A stretch of 55,273 nucleotides of DNA from Candidatus Zhuqueibacterota bacterium (GCA_016931935.1 JAFGDW010000300.1:1-55273); one strand, 5' to 3'; shown: positions 7,569 to 16,887, numbered from the stretch's first letter. Numbers and translations: made by a program. Notes: generated from the letters alone by a model not told the origin.

Positions 7569-8706
7569 ACTTCGCCCCGCTTGTATCGTGTGATTGTTTA
7601 CTGTCTCGAACTACATCAAGTTTTCTCATTTTTTGTTGCGCTTCTTCAAGCACATTTTCGATACCATCCATGCTACGAAGCCATGATACGTATTCTTCCA
7701 CACTTTCCTTAGGTGAGAAATGAGGTCTCCAGCCTAGCTCGCGTAAGTGAGAAATATCTGAGAAAATATTTCTTGTATCCCCAAATCGGTACATACCGTT
7801 TATATCCGGCTCAATTTGCTTTCCAAATACACCGCTAACAATGCGGGCAAACTCCGCCACAGTATATGCTTTACCACCACCAACATTAAATACCTTGTAA
7901 TCAGCCTTCGACGACTCCATGACAGTTAAATTAGCAGCGACAACATCGTGGACATTGACAAAATCACGTTGTTGCGCACCGTCTTCGTAAACCGGTGGCG
8001 CTTGATCGAAAAACATGCTTAAAGAGAAAATTCGACACGCGCCGGAATACGCGTTGTAGATAGATTGTCGAGGCCCCTGAACTATTGAATAGCGCAAACA
8101 CGATGTAGGAATATCGTAACGTTTTCCAAGATTGATGCTTGTTATCTCCTGCGTATACTTGGAAATAGCATATTGGTTTTGTGGATTGACTCTATTTTCG
8201 TTGGTCCACATTGGCCGGAGTGTACTGTTACACTCATCGCACTTAATTTCCCAATCCTGACGTGCCAATTGCTCCTGTGGTCGGATTCCCGGATATTTAA
8301 TGCGATTGCATCGTGCACAGCGATATTTTCCTTCACCATAAACGGCTTGAGAAGATGCAACAACAATTTTTTGAATATCCAATTTCTTTTCCACTGCCAC
8401 TTCATACATTAATGCCGTTCCCACAGCATTAATATGAAAGAAAGTACTGAAATCTGGCAGATAGTCCTGATAAGCTGCAAAATGAAAAATAGTATCCACC
8501 CCATCCAATGCTTTTTCCCAATCCGCCTTGTTGCGAACGTCGCCAAGCATAAATTCAGCATCGTCCTTAAGGTAATCCGGTTTTCCTTTTAAGTGAACCG
8601 GTTTGGAAAGATTATCCAGAATTCGGACATGATGTCCTCGCTCCAGCAAAGCATCCACAGTATGGGAGCCAATAAATCCAGCCCCGCCCGTCACCAAACA
8701 ACGCAT
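7513..8706 (-). CDS. NAD-dependent sugar-nucleotide epimerase/dehydratase with zinc-ribbon insert
   Basis: This 397-residue extended SDR has the dinucleotide motif GGAGFIG at residues 7-13, catalytic-region Ser118/119 (ASSQ) and the YxxxK pair Tyr179-Lys183. Between them lies an insert with Cys130-x2-Cys133 and Cys156-x2-Cys159, which looks like a structural zinc ribbon. I recall a similar insert in dTDP-L-rhamnose 4-epimerase-like enzymes. AAGGAGATATA precedes the ATG. It sits directly before hddC, so it probably acts on a sugar nucleotide of this locus, possibly GDP-heptose. Its C-terminal 18 codons overlap hddC. The exact substrate is unknown. Confidence 0.8.
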   Translation of the reverse strand: MRCLVTGGAGFIGSHTVDALLERGHHVRILDNLSKPVHLKGKPDYLKDDAEFMLGDVRNKADWEKALDGVDTIFHFAAYQDYLPDFSTFFHINAVGTALMYEVAVEKKLDIQKIVVASSQAVYGEGKYRCARCNRIKYPGIRPQEQLARQDWEIKCDECNSTLRPMWTNENRVNPQNQYAISKYTQEITSINLGKRYDIPTSCLRYSIVQGPRQSIYNAYSGACRIFSLSMFFDQAPPVYEDGAQQRDFVNVHDVVAANLTVMESSKADYKVFNVGGGKAYTVAEFARIVSGVFGKQIEPDINGMYRFGDTRNIFSDISHLRELGWRPHFSPKESVEEYVSWLRSMDGIENVLEEAQQKMRKLDVVRDSKQSHDTSGAKYESVSAGSRHRLKIEATH

Positions 8707-8759
8707 TATATCTCCTTTTTTCTACTGTTGTAATTGTTTTCGGTTATTATGTGACTTGC

Positions 8760-9566
8760 CTATTCCAAGACCATAAATGCCACGGATCCACCCGGAATCG
8801 AGTAAATATTATATTTTTCCGCCATTTCTATAACTAATTTTGATACACCATTCACACCTACACATCCAAAATCGTGCCAGGCAATTACGCTTCCAGGATG
8901 GCAACATTCCAATGCATTCATGGTATCGCGTTTTACATATTCATAGGAATGGGCGCCATCAATGAAAAAGAAATCAACCTTATGATAGTACGGTGAAAAA
9001 TCAAATGTCGCGCTATCACTAAACAGACAATTAATTTTGGACGCCACATCACTCGCTTCAAATTGATATTTTTGGGAATTCAAATAGGATTGGACGTGCA
9101 CATCATCTATAACGGTGGTTTTTAATTTATGCGAAACTGCTTCACTTTTGGGTAAATCAAGCGTATAGATTTTAGAATCATCTGGTGAGTTTAAGGCAAA
9201 ATGAAAGGCTGTATATCCACGCATCGTTCCAATTTCAAATACAATCTTTGGTTTAATAATTTGACAAATCATACAGAGATTAATAATATCCGTTGTGTAT
9301 GACGCCGAACTCATAAACCATGCTTCACCTTCCTTCAGACTACCCAGTTTAACAGTTTCTACATTTTCCGCAGACAGAACTTCATAGACATTCTTTTGCG
9401 GAATGCCCCGGCGTTGATTTAACGCCTTATAAAGAAACAGACTTTCCGAAATATAATTAATCATTTGTTTCGGATTTCTTGCAAGAGATAACGATATCAT
9501 GTTACCACCCAATAAAAGATTACGTGTTGTAATAGCAGTAACATTGAAGATTTGATTAAATTTCAT
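8760..9566 (-). CDS. Class I SAM-dependent methyltransferase
   Basis: This 268-residue protein has a methyltransferase core in its second half. IVFEIGTMRGYTAFHFAL (from about residue 109) is the SAM-binding motif I, YTLDLPKSE the acidic end of strand 2, and VDFFFIDGAHSYEYVKRD motif IV with the Asp-Gly-Ala-His seen in Methyltransf_24 and sugar O-methyltransferases. The first 90 residues carry no recognised motif. It is probably a cytoplasmic enzyme that O-methylates a sugar or nucleotide-sugar of this locus. The SD is weak (GAAAGGG). It is separated from wzi by about 230 bases. Confidence 0.8.
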   Translation of the reverse strand: MKFNQIFNVTAITTRNLLLGGNMISLSLARNPKQMINYISESLFLYKALNQRRGIPQKNVYEVLSAENVETVKLGSLKEGEAWFMSSASYTTDIINLCMICQIIKPKIVFEIGTMRGYTAFHFALNSPDDSKIYTLDLPKSEAVSHKLKTTVIDDVHVQSYLNSQKYQFEASDVASKINCLFSDSATFDFSPYYHKVDFFFIDGAHSYEYVKRDTMNALECCHPGSVIAWHDFGCVGVNGVSKLVIEMAEKYNIYSIPGGSVAFMVLE

Positions 9567-9794
9567 GTAATTGCCCTTTCAAAGCTTGGTTTCAAATAAT
9601 AATGCAACGAAACACTCATAATTCATATATCAGCCAACAGAGAGCGTCGACTCAAGGTAATAATTCAAAACCAGTTAACACTAAAAAATGAGTGCATGCA
9701 AATCAAATCAATCATACTTGCCAAAGAGAAACGGTCTAAATAATGATTGACCTCAAAAAACGCATGGAAACACATCATCGCATTATCAGGCATA
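9567..9794 (-). other. Gap between wzi-like gene and methyltransferase gene
   Basis: This 228-base AT-rich stretch has no gene-like reading frame and no clear terminator. On the minus strand TTGAGT is followed after about 17-19 bases by ATATAT-like sequence, a poor promoter at best. I see nothing else. Confidence 0.4.
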
Positions 9795-11420
9795 CTAATC
9801 TTCCTGATAATTTGTAATAAATTGATCCAGACTTACCCACAAACGAAACAACATATTCCATCGATTGATATTTATATTTTTACGATGTTGATATTGTTCA
9901 TACTGATGATATGAATAGCGCCATTCCAGAATAACGTTACGTCTTACGAAATACTTCAACGCGCACCAAGGATTTATATCGGTCTCTACCACTCCACTCG
10001 GAAATGCTTCCGAGTAGGTACCTTCGTCTGAAAATGTCAACCATGGGGTATCCCAATCTTTCTCGATAAATCCTTCACCTTTGCGAGTTACTTCAATTCC
10101 GAATCTAAATCGAAAATTTGCTTTCATCCATTGTTGATAATAGATATGCCATTTTTCAAGGTCTGTTCCTGAAATGTAACCCAACGGCTGCCTGCGATGA
10201 AGATACTTTTCCCAGGAATTGGGCGAATTATATGTTCTGTTTGTAATGCGAATGTATTCCACATGGATATTGGCACCATCAACACCGAATAAATTAGCAT
10301 GTTCCAATCCAGTAATCAATCCATATTCAGCAGGCTCCAGGTCAGTCATCGCAGTTCTTTCCACCTGAATATCATCCAGAATAAACTCAGCATAAATTTT
10401 CCAATTCGTACGTGGAAAGTACTCAGCATCCAGACCTAAAATAACATTACCGTTTGCACCTCCGCCATTTAACAATTCAGCATGATAGTACAAAAACGGA
10501 TTGTGATATTGTAATTCAATTCCTTCATTTGCACCACCATAAAGCATCATCTCGCTCAGGCCGATTTTAAAGCGTTTGTTAATAGCAATATCGAATCGAT
10601 GACCAGACAAGTAACGATTTGCTGTTAAAGTATGTAATTGATCCTTTGTTGAGTCAGGTAAGTAGCCAGGATTTAGTCGTGCACCAAGATAAGAAAACCT
10701 TATAATTCCATACTGGATTGAAAAACCAAATTGGTCGAGTGGCCGACTAGCATCCGACAAAATCAACTGGCCAGTTTCGCCCGGCCCCCATTTTACATAA
10801 TCTCGTCCCCACAAAACATCGAAAGATTTATATTTCCATCGCACATAAGCCTGCTCTGTAAATACCGCAAGTCCTCGCCATTTATAACCAAAATAGTCTG
10901 GATCGTCAAGTAATGCTTTATCGAATTTACTACTTACAGAAATTGTTACACACTTAAGCGGTGACAACGAAAAAATACCTTTGATTGCTGGAATAGAATG
11001 AATTTTGCTCGTATCAACAACAGTTCTATAATCAAACCACAAACCAAGATGGCGCCAGTCAACGACTTCCTTTTGAATCCTGCTTAGTTCATTTCGAAAT
11101 TCTTGTTGAAGCAGATTTAACAACCGTTCTTCGGAATCCGAAGGATGAATTTCGTTATGAGTGATTCCATACGATATTTTGCTTAATGACTGTGCAACCA
11201 CTTCGCGCGAATACGGCCTGTTCAGAATTAATAGCTCATGGAAATAACCCGCTGTTCTTAATTGATCGATTATTTCATATGCCCAGTGATCAGTCGGTAA
11301 TGTTTCGGAGCTAAATAGTGAACTATGAATAAATGTTGCCGTGATAATCAGGACAATTAGGTAAGTATGTTTCAATGTTGCATTAACGATTTTGAAATTC
11401 TCCAATTTTCTGAGCCACAT
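9795..11420 (-). CDS. Wzi-like capsule assembly outer-membrane protein
   Basis: This protein of up to 541 residues resembles the capsule-assembly (Wzi) family, outer-membrane beta-barrels that hold capsule polysaccharide at the cell surface. After a hydrophobic signal segment (HTYLIVLIITATFI) comes a helical periplasmic stretch (TDHWAYEIIDQLRTAGYF) and then many amphipathic strands, including the family-like VLWGRDYVKWGPGETGQLIL followed by SDASRPLDQFGFSI. The ATG at 11420 overlaps the aminotransferase gene by 38 bases and gives a long N-terminus. A TTG at 11373-11375 would begin just before the signal peptide and is a reasonable alternative. Neither has a convincing SD. It is the surface partner of the Wzc-Wzx-Wzy system in this locus. 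Confidence 0.8.
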   Translation of the reverse strand: MWLRKLENFKIVNATLKHTYLIVLIITATFIHSSLFSSETLPTDHWAYEIIDQLRTAGYFHELLILNRPYSREVVAQSLSKISYGITHNEIHPSDSEERLLNLLQQEFRNELSRIQKEVVDWRHLGLWFDYRTVVDTSKIHSIPAIKGIFSLSPLKCVTISVSSKFDKALLDDPDYFGYKWRGLAVFTEQAYVRWKYKSFDVLWGRDYVKWGPGETGQLILSDASRPLDQFGFSIQYGIIRFSYLGARLNPGYLPDSTKDQLHTLTANRYLSGHRFDIAINKRFKIGLSEMMLYGGANEGIELQYHNPFLYYHAELLNGGGANGNVILGLDAEYFPRTNWKIYAEFILDDIQVERTAMTDLEPAEYGLITGLEHANLFGVDGANIHVEYIRITNRTYNSPNSWEKYLHRRQPLGYISGTDLEKWHIYYQQWMKANFRFRFGIEVTRKGEGFIEKDWDTPWLTFSDEGTYSEAFPSGVVETDINPWCALKYFVRRNVILEWRYSYHQYEQYQHRKNININRWNMLFRLWVSLDQFITNYQED

Positions 11421-12486
11421 ACTGCATTTGTTGCTCTGTAAGTTCAGGAAACATTGGCAATGATAAAATTCGCCTGCAACCTTGCTCCGTTACCGGGAAG
11501 TCACCTTCATGATACCCAAGGAATTGATAACCTTCTTGAAGATGTACCGGGACCGGGTAATGTAAACCGGTTGCCACACCGTGTGACTGCAAAAATTGCT
11601 GAAGTTCATCTCGTTGATCTACCTGGGTAATGTAGAGATGATACACATGTCGTACGTCGTTCAACACTCCCGGTGTTGTGACTTTGAAATCCCTAAGTAT
11701 GCGGTCATAATAGGCTGCATTCCTCCGCCGCGCTTCTGTCCATTTATCAAGATATTTGAGTTTTACTCGCAAAACGGCGCCCTGAAATCCGCTCAATCGA
11801 TAGTTGTATCCCACTCGGATATGGTGATATTTATTTTGTGATCCATGGTCGCGCAATACTCGCATTTCCTGATACATTGCTTCATCATCGGTGGTGACCA
11901 TGCCGCCTTCACCATATGCGCCCAAATTTTTGCCGGGATAAAAACTGAAACAGCCAGCCTGTCCGAGCGCACCCACTTTTTTACTACGATACATGGCGCC
12001 ATGCGCCTGGCAGGCATCTTCAATAATTGTCAGATTATGCTTTCGGGCGATATCTGAAATGGGTCCCATATCTACTGGTTGACCATACAAATGAACCGGC
12101 AGGATAGCCTTTGTCTTTGATGTAATCGCTTGTTCTAACAAATTAGCATCCATATTGTATGTGTTGGGATCGACATCCACAAGTTTGGGGACCGCGCCCG
12201 CATACAGGATAGCCTCAACCGTCGCAATAAAGGTATTGGGGACAGTTATCACTTCATCACCTGGCCGAATACCCGCAGCCAGTAATGCCAAATGCAGCGC
12301 CGATGTACCTGAGTTTACAGCCACCGCATAATTAGACTGCTGATAATTCGCAAACTCTTCCTCAAACTGTTGTACTTCTTTTCCCAAAATAAACGCTGTG
12401 TTCTCGAGGATATTATCCAATGCATCTTTTATTTCGTCACGAATTGATTGATATTGAGTCTTCAGATCGACAAACGGGACGTTCAT
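11383..12486 (-). CDS. DegT/DnrJ/EryC1 family PLP aminotransferase (WbpE-like)
   Basis: This 367-residue fold-type I aminotransferase shows NSGTSALHLAL (PLP phosphate region), IIEDACQAHGA with the conserved Asp and His, and FSFYPGKNLGAYGEGG containing the PLP lysine. The start ATG has AAAGGAG eight bases before it. Its two upstream partners are a WbpD-like acetyltransferase and a WbpB-like dehydrogenase, so the likely reaction is transamination of a UDP-3-keto-GlcNAc uronic acid to the 3-amino sugar. Without that context, FdtB- or QdtB-type 3-aminotransferases of dTDP sugars would be possible. The gene order B-D-E follows the pathway as one transcript. Confidence 0.85.
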   Translation of the reverse strand: MNVPFVDLKTQYQSIRDEIKDALDNILENTAFILGKEVQQFEEEFANYQQSNYAVAVNSGTSALHLALLAAGIRPGDEVITVPNTFIATVEAILYAGAVPKLVDVDPNTYNMDANLLEQAITSKTKAILPVHLYGQPVDMGPISDIARKHNLTIIEDACQAHGAMYRSKKVGALGQAGCFSFYPGKNLGAYGEGGMVTTDDEAMYQEMRVLRDHGSQNKYHHIRVGYNYRLSGFQGAVLRVKLKYLDKWTEARRRNAAYYDRILRDFKVTTPGVLNDVRHVYHLYITQVDQRDELQQFLQSHGVATGLHYPVPVHLQEGYQFLGYHEGDFPVTEQGCRRILSLPMFPELTEQQMQYVAQKIGEFQNR

Positions 12487-12500
12487 ATGAATTCTCCTTT

Positions 12501-13082
12501 CTATGCCTGCTCGGAAGTTATAATTTTAACAACGTTATTGGATTCAATGTATTCTTTTCCACATTCTGCACAATGTGCCTGACGACTACTAAACAACAAT
12601 CTGGTACCACATTGACATACATAACCAATATGATGTGCAGGATTTCCTACGACCAATGCATATGCAGCCACGTCACGTGTGACGACTGAGCCTGCGCCAA
12701 TCATTGCATATTCATGAATTGTGTTTCCGCAGATTATAGTGGCATTTGCTCCAATGCTCACTCCCTTGTGAATATGGGTCGGGACATATTTTTCGTGAAA
12801 TACTTTGCTACGTGGAAACATATCATTAGTAAAAACTACGTTCGGACCGACAAAGACAAGATCGCCGATATTGACTTCATCCCAGACAGAAACTCCATTT
12901 TTAATGACCACATCATTCCCAATTTTCACATGTGATTCCACAAAACAGTGATCGCCGATATTGCAATTTTCACCAATCTCGGCGCCATTTAGTACATGGG
13001 CATACGCCCAAATTCGTGTACCACTTCCGATTTTTTCAGAATCAACGATTGCCGTTGGATGGGCAAAAAAATCTTTATCCAT
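12501..13082 (-). CDS. WbpD-like 3-N-acetyltransferase with C-terminal zinc ribbon
   Basis: This 193-residue left-handed beta-helix acyltransferase has hexapeptide repeats throughout (IGSGTRIW, IGENCNIGDHC, VFVGPNVVFTND). The opening FFAHPTAIVD and the FTND.FPRS segment match UDP-2-acetamido-3-amino-glucuronate N-acetyltransferase (WbpD/WlbB). It acetylates the 3-amino group made by the adjacent aminotransferase, using acetyl-CoA. Residues 156-174 add Cys156-x-Cys158 and Cys171-x2-Cys174, a zinc-ribbon-like tail that short WbpD proteins usually lack. AAGGA precedes the ATG by six bases. Spacing to its neighbours is 9 and 14 bases, so it is co-transcribed with them. Confidence 0.85.
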   Translation of the reverse strand: MDKDFFAHPTAIVDSEKIGSGTRIWAYAHVLNGAEIGENCNIGDHCFVESHVKIGNDVVIKNGVSVWDEVNIGDLVFVGPNVVFTNDMFPRSKVFHEKYVPTHIHKGVSIGANATIICGNTIHEYAMIGAGSVVTRDVAAYALVVGNPAHHIGYVCQCGTRLLFSSRQAHCAECGKEYIESNNVVKIITSEQA

Positions 13083-13091
13083 AGAAAGTCC

Positions 13092-14102
13092 TTATAGTTT
13101 AATTTCGCGCCCGTTATATTCTATTGATTTTGTGGCTGCTTCCAACACCTGAACTACCTTTAAACCGACAGTTCCATTACTGACTGTTTGCCGACCCATT
13201 ACAATAGCATGCAGGAATTCTTCACATTCTTTCCTGAGCGGTTCATAATTTTCCAATTCCGGCGTAGAAACTGTACCGACACCATAGGCCAATTTTTTTG
13301 TTTGTGATTCCTTTAAATTGACGCGATTATCAATTCCTTCGCCATAGACAATGACTTTTGGATTTCGAGTTTCATCATACTCAACACTTCCCTTTTCGGC
13401 AAAAATTCTCGTCATCCTTGTTTTATTTGCCGAAAGCCAACTGACATGAATTTGTGCGCGTTTTCCGGTATCGAAGTTAATGTGTAAGTATGTCATATCA
13501 TTTATTGATTTATCTTTCCACGCATAGGAATTTCCAACTGCCCGAACGGAAACGGGTTTATCATTCACCAGATGAAAAAGAATCGACAAATCGTGCGGCG
13601 CCAAATCCCACATAACATCCACTTCAGTTGCCGGAGGCCCCATGTTAATACGCGTGGAATCGAAATACAGAATATCACCAATTTCACCAGAAGTTATAAT
13701 ATTGTTGATCGCATTGACTGCGGGTGTGTACTGAAAGATATGACCAACGCTTAGAATTTTATTTTTGGCGCGTGCCATATCGACAAGTTGCTCGGCTTCA
13801 TCTACCGTTTTACACATCGGTTTTTCTACGAGCACATGTTTCGCTGCCTTCAAAGCAGCCATGGCAATCGTATGATGTGTGCTTACCGGTGTGGCGATAT
13901 AAATTGCATCGATTGTGGTATCATTTAAAATTTCCCGATAATCGATGCCCAAGTGAATATCAGGATAAAGGCCTTTAATGAATTCCAGTCGCGCCTCATT
14001 CAGATCGGCCAATCGAACAACTGAACTGCCATCAATCTGATAAAAATTTCGAACCACGTTTGGTCCCCAATATCCTGCACCAATAATTCCAATTCGAATC
14101 AT
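13092..14102 (-). CDS. Gfo/Idh/MocA oxidoreductase, WbpB-like
   Basis: This 336-residue NAD-dependent sugar dehydrogenase begins MIRIGIIGAGYWGPNVVRNF with a Rossmann GxGxxG, followed by YIATPVSTHH and the catalytic-region VLVEKPMCK. I choose the start at 14102 because AAGGAG lies eight bases upstream and its ATG shares one base with the stop of the upstream sugar transferase (TGATG). A longer reading frame from 14168 would add 22 residues before the Rossmann fold. In the Wbp pathway WbpB oxidises C3 of UDP-GlcNAc uronic acid, with WbpE regenerating the cofactor chain. The UDP-GlcNAc 6-dehydrogenase (WbpA) needed before it is not in the window. Confidence 0.85.
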   Translation of the reverse strand: MIRIGIIGAGYWGPNVVRNFYQIDGSSVVRLADLNEARLEFIKGLYPDIHLGIDYREILNDTTIDAIYIATPVSTHHTIAMAALKAAKHVLVEKPMCKTVDEAEQLVDMARAKNKILSVGHIFQYTPAVNAINNIITSGEIGDILYFDSTRINMGPPATEVDVMWDLAPHDLSILFHLVNDKPVSVRAVGNSYAWKDKSINDMTYLHINFDTGKRAQIHVSWLSANKTRMTRIFAEKGSVEYDETRNPKVIVYGEGIDNRVNLKESQTKKLAYGVGTVSTPELENYEPLRKECEEFLHAIVMGRQTVSNGTVGLKVVQVLEAATKSIEYNGREIKL

Positions 14103-15547
14103 CAATATGCTCCTTTCCCGAACAACATTGTTGGAATGGTTTTGGTCATAATTTCCAAATCCAGCCATAAGGACTGGTGTTCTTTATAATATAAATCCAG
14201 GACGACCATATCATCATAATTTACTGTGCTGCGCCCGGTTACCTGGTACAAGCCAGTAATTCCCGGTGTCACGGCAAATCGTTCCTTGTGCCAGGGCTTG
14301 TAATGATGATACTCATCTACTGTACAAGGACGTGGCCCTATCAAACTCATTTCACCCTTTAATACATTGAATAACTGAGGTAGCTCATCCAAACTTAGTT
14401 TTCTTAAAATTTTTCCGATTTTTGTAATGCGTGGATCGTTCTGAATTTTAAAGACTTTCTTTTTGCCGTTGTTGTTATCCGTACCGTTACCATTAATAAT
14501 ATCCGCCACATACTTCTGGTGCGCAGTATCGTCATTGTTCGTACGCATAGTACGGAATTTATAGAATGTGAATATTTTTTCGTTCTTTCCGACGACATCC
14601 CGCTTATAGATGACCGGTCCCTTTGAAGTTGCTTTAATAAGAACTGCAATAAGGGTCAATACAGGTGATAGTACTGTAAATAATCCAACTGAAATCAGAA
14701 TATCCATCATTCGCTTTGTCGCATGATAAAACATACGTGATGTGGGAGCCTTAACACGAAAGGATGAAATACCATCAAATTTTTCTACCTCAAGCAATTC
14801 AGGAATCACTTTATAGAGATCGGAAACAACATGAATTGGCTTCCGAACGCGCGAGCAGGTTCTTACCACATCGAGTAATTTTTCATGTGATACGTTATCA
14901 ATGGCAATCAATATTTCATCAATTTTATTGATTTTAGATACCTTGGAGATATCAGTTACCCGTCCGAAAACAGGAACATCATCCAGAAACCGTTGCTGGT
15001 ATCTTTCATTATCATCGAGAAATCCGATTGCGGAAAAGTACGCATTGTTTTTATCATTTATATCTTTAGCGAGTTTCCGGCCATGCTTACCAGCCCCAAC
15101 GATAATCACATTTTTTTTCAAATCGCCACTACTTGTTAACGCGTTATAAATTAACGGTAACAACATACAACGATACATAAAAAAAACTATTGTAAGGATG
15201 AAAAACGAAATTCCCAGAGTTAACCGTTGTATTAATAATTCATGCTTTAAGAAAAAAGCAATGATTAAAATTCCTACATACGATTCCAGAAATGATTTTA
15301 AGATTCGGAATAATTGTCCGAATCGACGTGTAAAATTTTGATACTTGAAAAGTCCATTATAATGAAATGCAATGGTACTAAAAACTGAACATAACACAAA
15401 AAATGGAACAAACTGAAAAGGATACGGCTGTATTGATGATCCGACAATGCCCGATTGATACTGCACCCACAAAGCAGTTAAAAATACTCCATTCATAACA
15501 AGCAAATCACCAATCACCAATAAAATCTGATGAGGTCGTACATTCAT
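14102..15547 (-). CDS. Initiating polyprenyl-phosphate sugar-1-phosphate transferase (WbaP/WcaJ type)
   Basis: This 481-residue membrane enzyme moves a sugar 1-phosphate from a nucleotide sugar to undecaprenyl phosphate, the first step of repeat-unit assembly. It has four or five N-terminal membrane helices (residues about 8-130), a Rossmann-like domain (NVIIVGAGKHGRKLAKDI), one further membrane segment near RMMDILISVGLF, and the catalytic domain with FYKFRTMR, LSLDELPQLFNVLKGEMSLI containing the essential Asp-Glu pair, and GPRP. The full PHPT architecture is intact. Its stop overlaps the next start by one base, tying it to the WbpB-D-E genes. Which sugar it transfers cannot be told. About 314 bases of non-coding DNA precede it. 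Confidence 0.9.
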   Translation of the reverse strand: MNVRPHQILLVIGDLLVMNGVFLTALWVQYQSGIVGSSIQPYPFQFVPFFVLCSVFSTIAFHYNGLFKYQNFTRRFGQLFRILKSFLESYVGILIIAFFLKHELLIQRLTLGISFFILTIVFFMYRCMLLPLIYNALTSSGDLKKNVIIVGAGKHGRKLAKDINDKNNAYFSAIGFLDDNERYQQRFLDDVPVFGRVTDISKVSKINKIDEILIAIDNVSHEKLLDVVRTCSRVRKPIHVVSDLYKVIPELLEVEKFDGISSFRVKAPTSRMFYHATKRMMDILISVGLFTVLSPVLTLIAVLIKATSKGPVIYKRDVVGKNEKIFTFYKFRTMRTNNDDTAHQKYVADIINGNGTDNNNGKKKVFKIQNDPRITKIGKILRKLSLDELPQLFNVLKGEMSLIGPRPCTVDEYHHYKPWHKERFAVTPGITGLYQVTGRSTVNYDDMVVLDLYYKEHQSLWLDLEIMTKTIPTMLFGKGAY

Positions 15548-15861
15548 AGTTGCTTACCCAGGTTGAAATTCATACACATTCACAAAACTATCATCAATAA
15601 ATCTATATTTTGTACATTTATAGTTAACGCATCTTAAAAGTCTTGGTAATCTCCATGATTAAGCACGAATATTTAACATGAATTATTTATAGCATCGCTG
15701 CACATCAAACATGACATGAGAGAAAAAAACGATAAATGATAATTAGCTACGTTCGATAGAATTTTGAATCGAGTTTGTATATACGGATTCGGAAAAGTAC
15801 ACTATTTGTCCAAAAGTAACGGGATCACCTCCTTCAGGCAAATTATTATTGATAACTCACG
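15548..15861 (-). other. 314-base gap upstream of the sugar transferase gene
   Basis: No convincing gene. The stretch is AT-rich and contains the unusual 16S-tail complement at 15822-15834. On the minus strand TATAAA boxes occur near the middle, but none has a good -35 partner. No stem-loop plus T run is visible after the DUF354 gene, so read-through from upstream is likely. A 35-codon open frame around 15760-15855 lacks a credible start. Confidence 0.4.
15822..15834 (-). other. 13-base perfect complement of the 16S rRNA 3' tail
   Basis: On the minus strand the sequence reads AAGGAGGTGATCC, the full-length complement of the conserved 16S rRNA 3' end (GGATCACCTCCTT). No ATG, GTG or TTG stands at a normal distance downstream, so it does not look like an ordinary ribosome-binding site. 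See findings. Confidence 0.5.
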
Positions 15862-16884
15862 CTAAACACATTTCTCAATACGATTACATAGCCAATCAAT
15901 TTGATTAACATCCGTTTTAAGCAGTTTTTTTTCCCGACATTTTTCTATTCTGATTTTCCGGATATCATTTTCATTGCGAATAAATATTAGCCGCTCTTGT
16001 TGGGCTAAGTATTTATCCACCGCACCATCCTTTGATAAAAAGAACGAATATGCAGGTACACCTAATACAGCAGCTTCACGCACCATTGTCCCACCACTGC
16101 CGATCACTACATCTGAAGACAGAATTAAATCTTTTGTTGGTATAGGCTTTTCGGGAATGTGCACTTTAATTCCCAATTGACCATTCAGACGCTTTACGAT
16201 ACGCTGCCGTTGTTCGGCGCTTCGTGGTAATAGGATAACATACGAGTTATCATAATTCATGACATTATCCAGGATAAGATCAAACAATTGTTCACTGTGC
16301 ACATTTGTATAGTGGCCTTCTCCGGGCAACCGTATCGTTACAATAATCTGTTCAGGATTTGTCGCTTTTATCGGATTAAACTGGTGAGTGTCGTTAAGGT
16401 ATAACTGCTCCTTTATTCCCGGGTAAAATTCCAAATTTTTAAGAGAAATCCCGGCTTCGCGTAATCCATTATCGCGAACAGGTTCTGGCATAAGTACCAG
16501 GCTTGCCAGGTTGTTTTGAAAAAACGAATTAACGTACTCATAATCATACATTGCAATTGTTGGAATTTTTAACAGCCATCCAGCGAGAATTGCACTGCGC
16601 GAAGAATGACTCATAGCACAGGCAATACCATGTTTCCGCATTTTTAAGGCCAACCGAATTCCCCACATCAACGTGTAGGTCAACTTCAGCAACGAATTTT
16701 TGGGGAATGTTCCACCGAATTGTTCAAATTGGATATGTGCCATTTTTAATAGATCAAATGTTTGCGATACATCGCGAGCTGAGTAGATAACTTCGTACCC
16801 CCGGCGTTCCAATTCGGTTGCAACAGGCAGCAAAATCGGTACATGAGGTGCATTATCAAAATGAAACCAGATTTTAGTTTTCAA
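15862..16884 (-). CDS. DUF354 family GT-B-fold protein, TTG start
   Basis: This 340-residue protein resembles the DUF354 family, predicted GT-B-fold enzymes often found in polysaccharide loci. The opening KIWFHFDNAPHVPILLP is typical, and the second half has IVTIRLPGEGHY, VHIPEKPIPTKDL and the donor-site-like DVVIGSGGTMVREAAVLGVP. Translation starts with TTG at 16884: a stop codon lies just upstream in frame, AAGGA is at a good distance, and the next Met is near residue 48, beyond the conserved start. It follows asnB by three bases, so the two are coupled. The acceptor and donor are unknown. Confidence 0.75.
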   Translation of the reverse strand: MKTKIWFHFDNAPHVPILLPVATELERRGYEVIYSARDVSQTFDLLKMAHIQFEQFGGTFPKNSLLKLTYTLMWGIRLALKMRKHGIACAMSHSSRSAILAGWLLKIPTIAMYDYEYVNSFFQNNLASLVLMPEPVRDNGLREAGISLKNLEFYPGIKEQLYLNDTHQFNPIKATNPEQIIVTIRLPGEGHYTNVHSEQLFDLILDNVMNYDNSYVILLPRSAEQRQRIVKRLNGQLGIKVHIPEKPIPTKDLILSSDVVIGSGGTMVREAAVLGVPAYSFFLSKDGAVDKYLAQQERLIFIRNENDIRKIRIEKCREKKLLKTDVNQIDWLCNRIEKCV

Positions 16885-16887
16885 TTA

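Noticed and set aside
15760..15855. Short peptide gene around the 16S-complementary sequence
   Set aside because: The 35-codon frame has only a TTG start without its own SD, and the extended SD lies inside it, so it cannot be supported.
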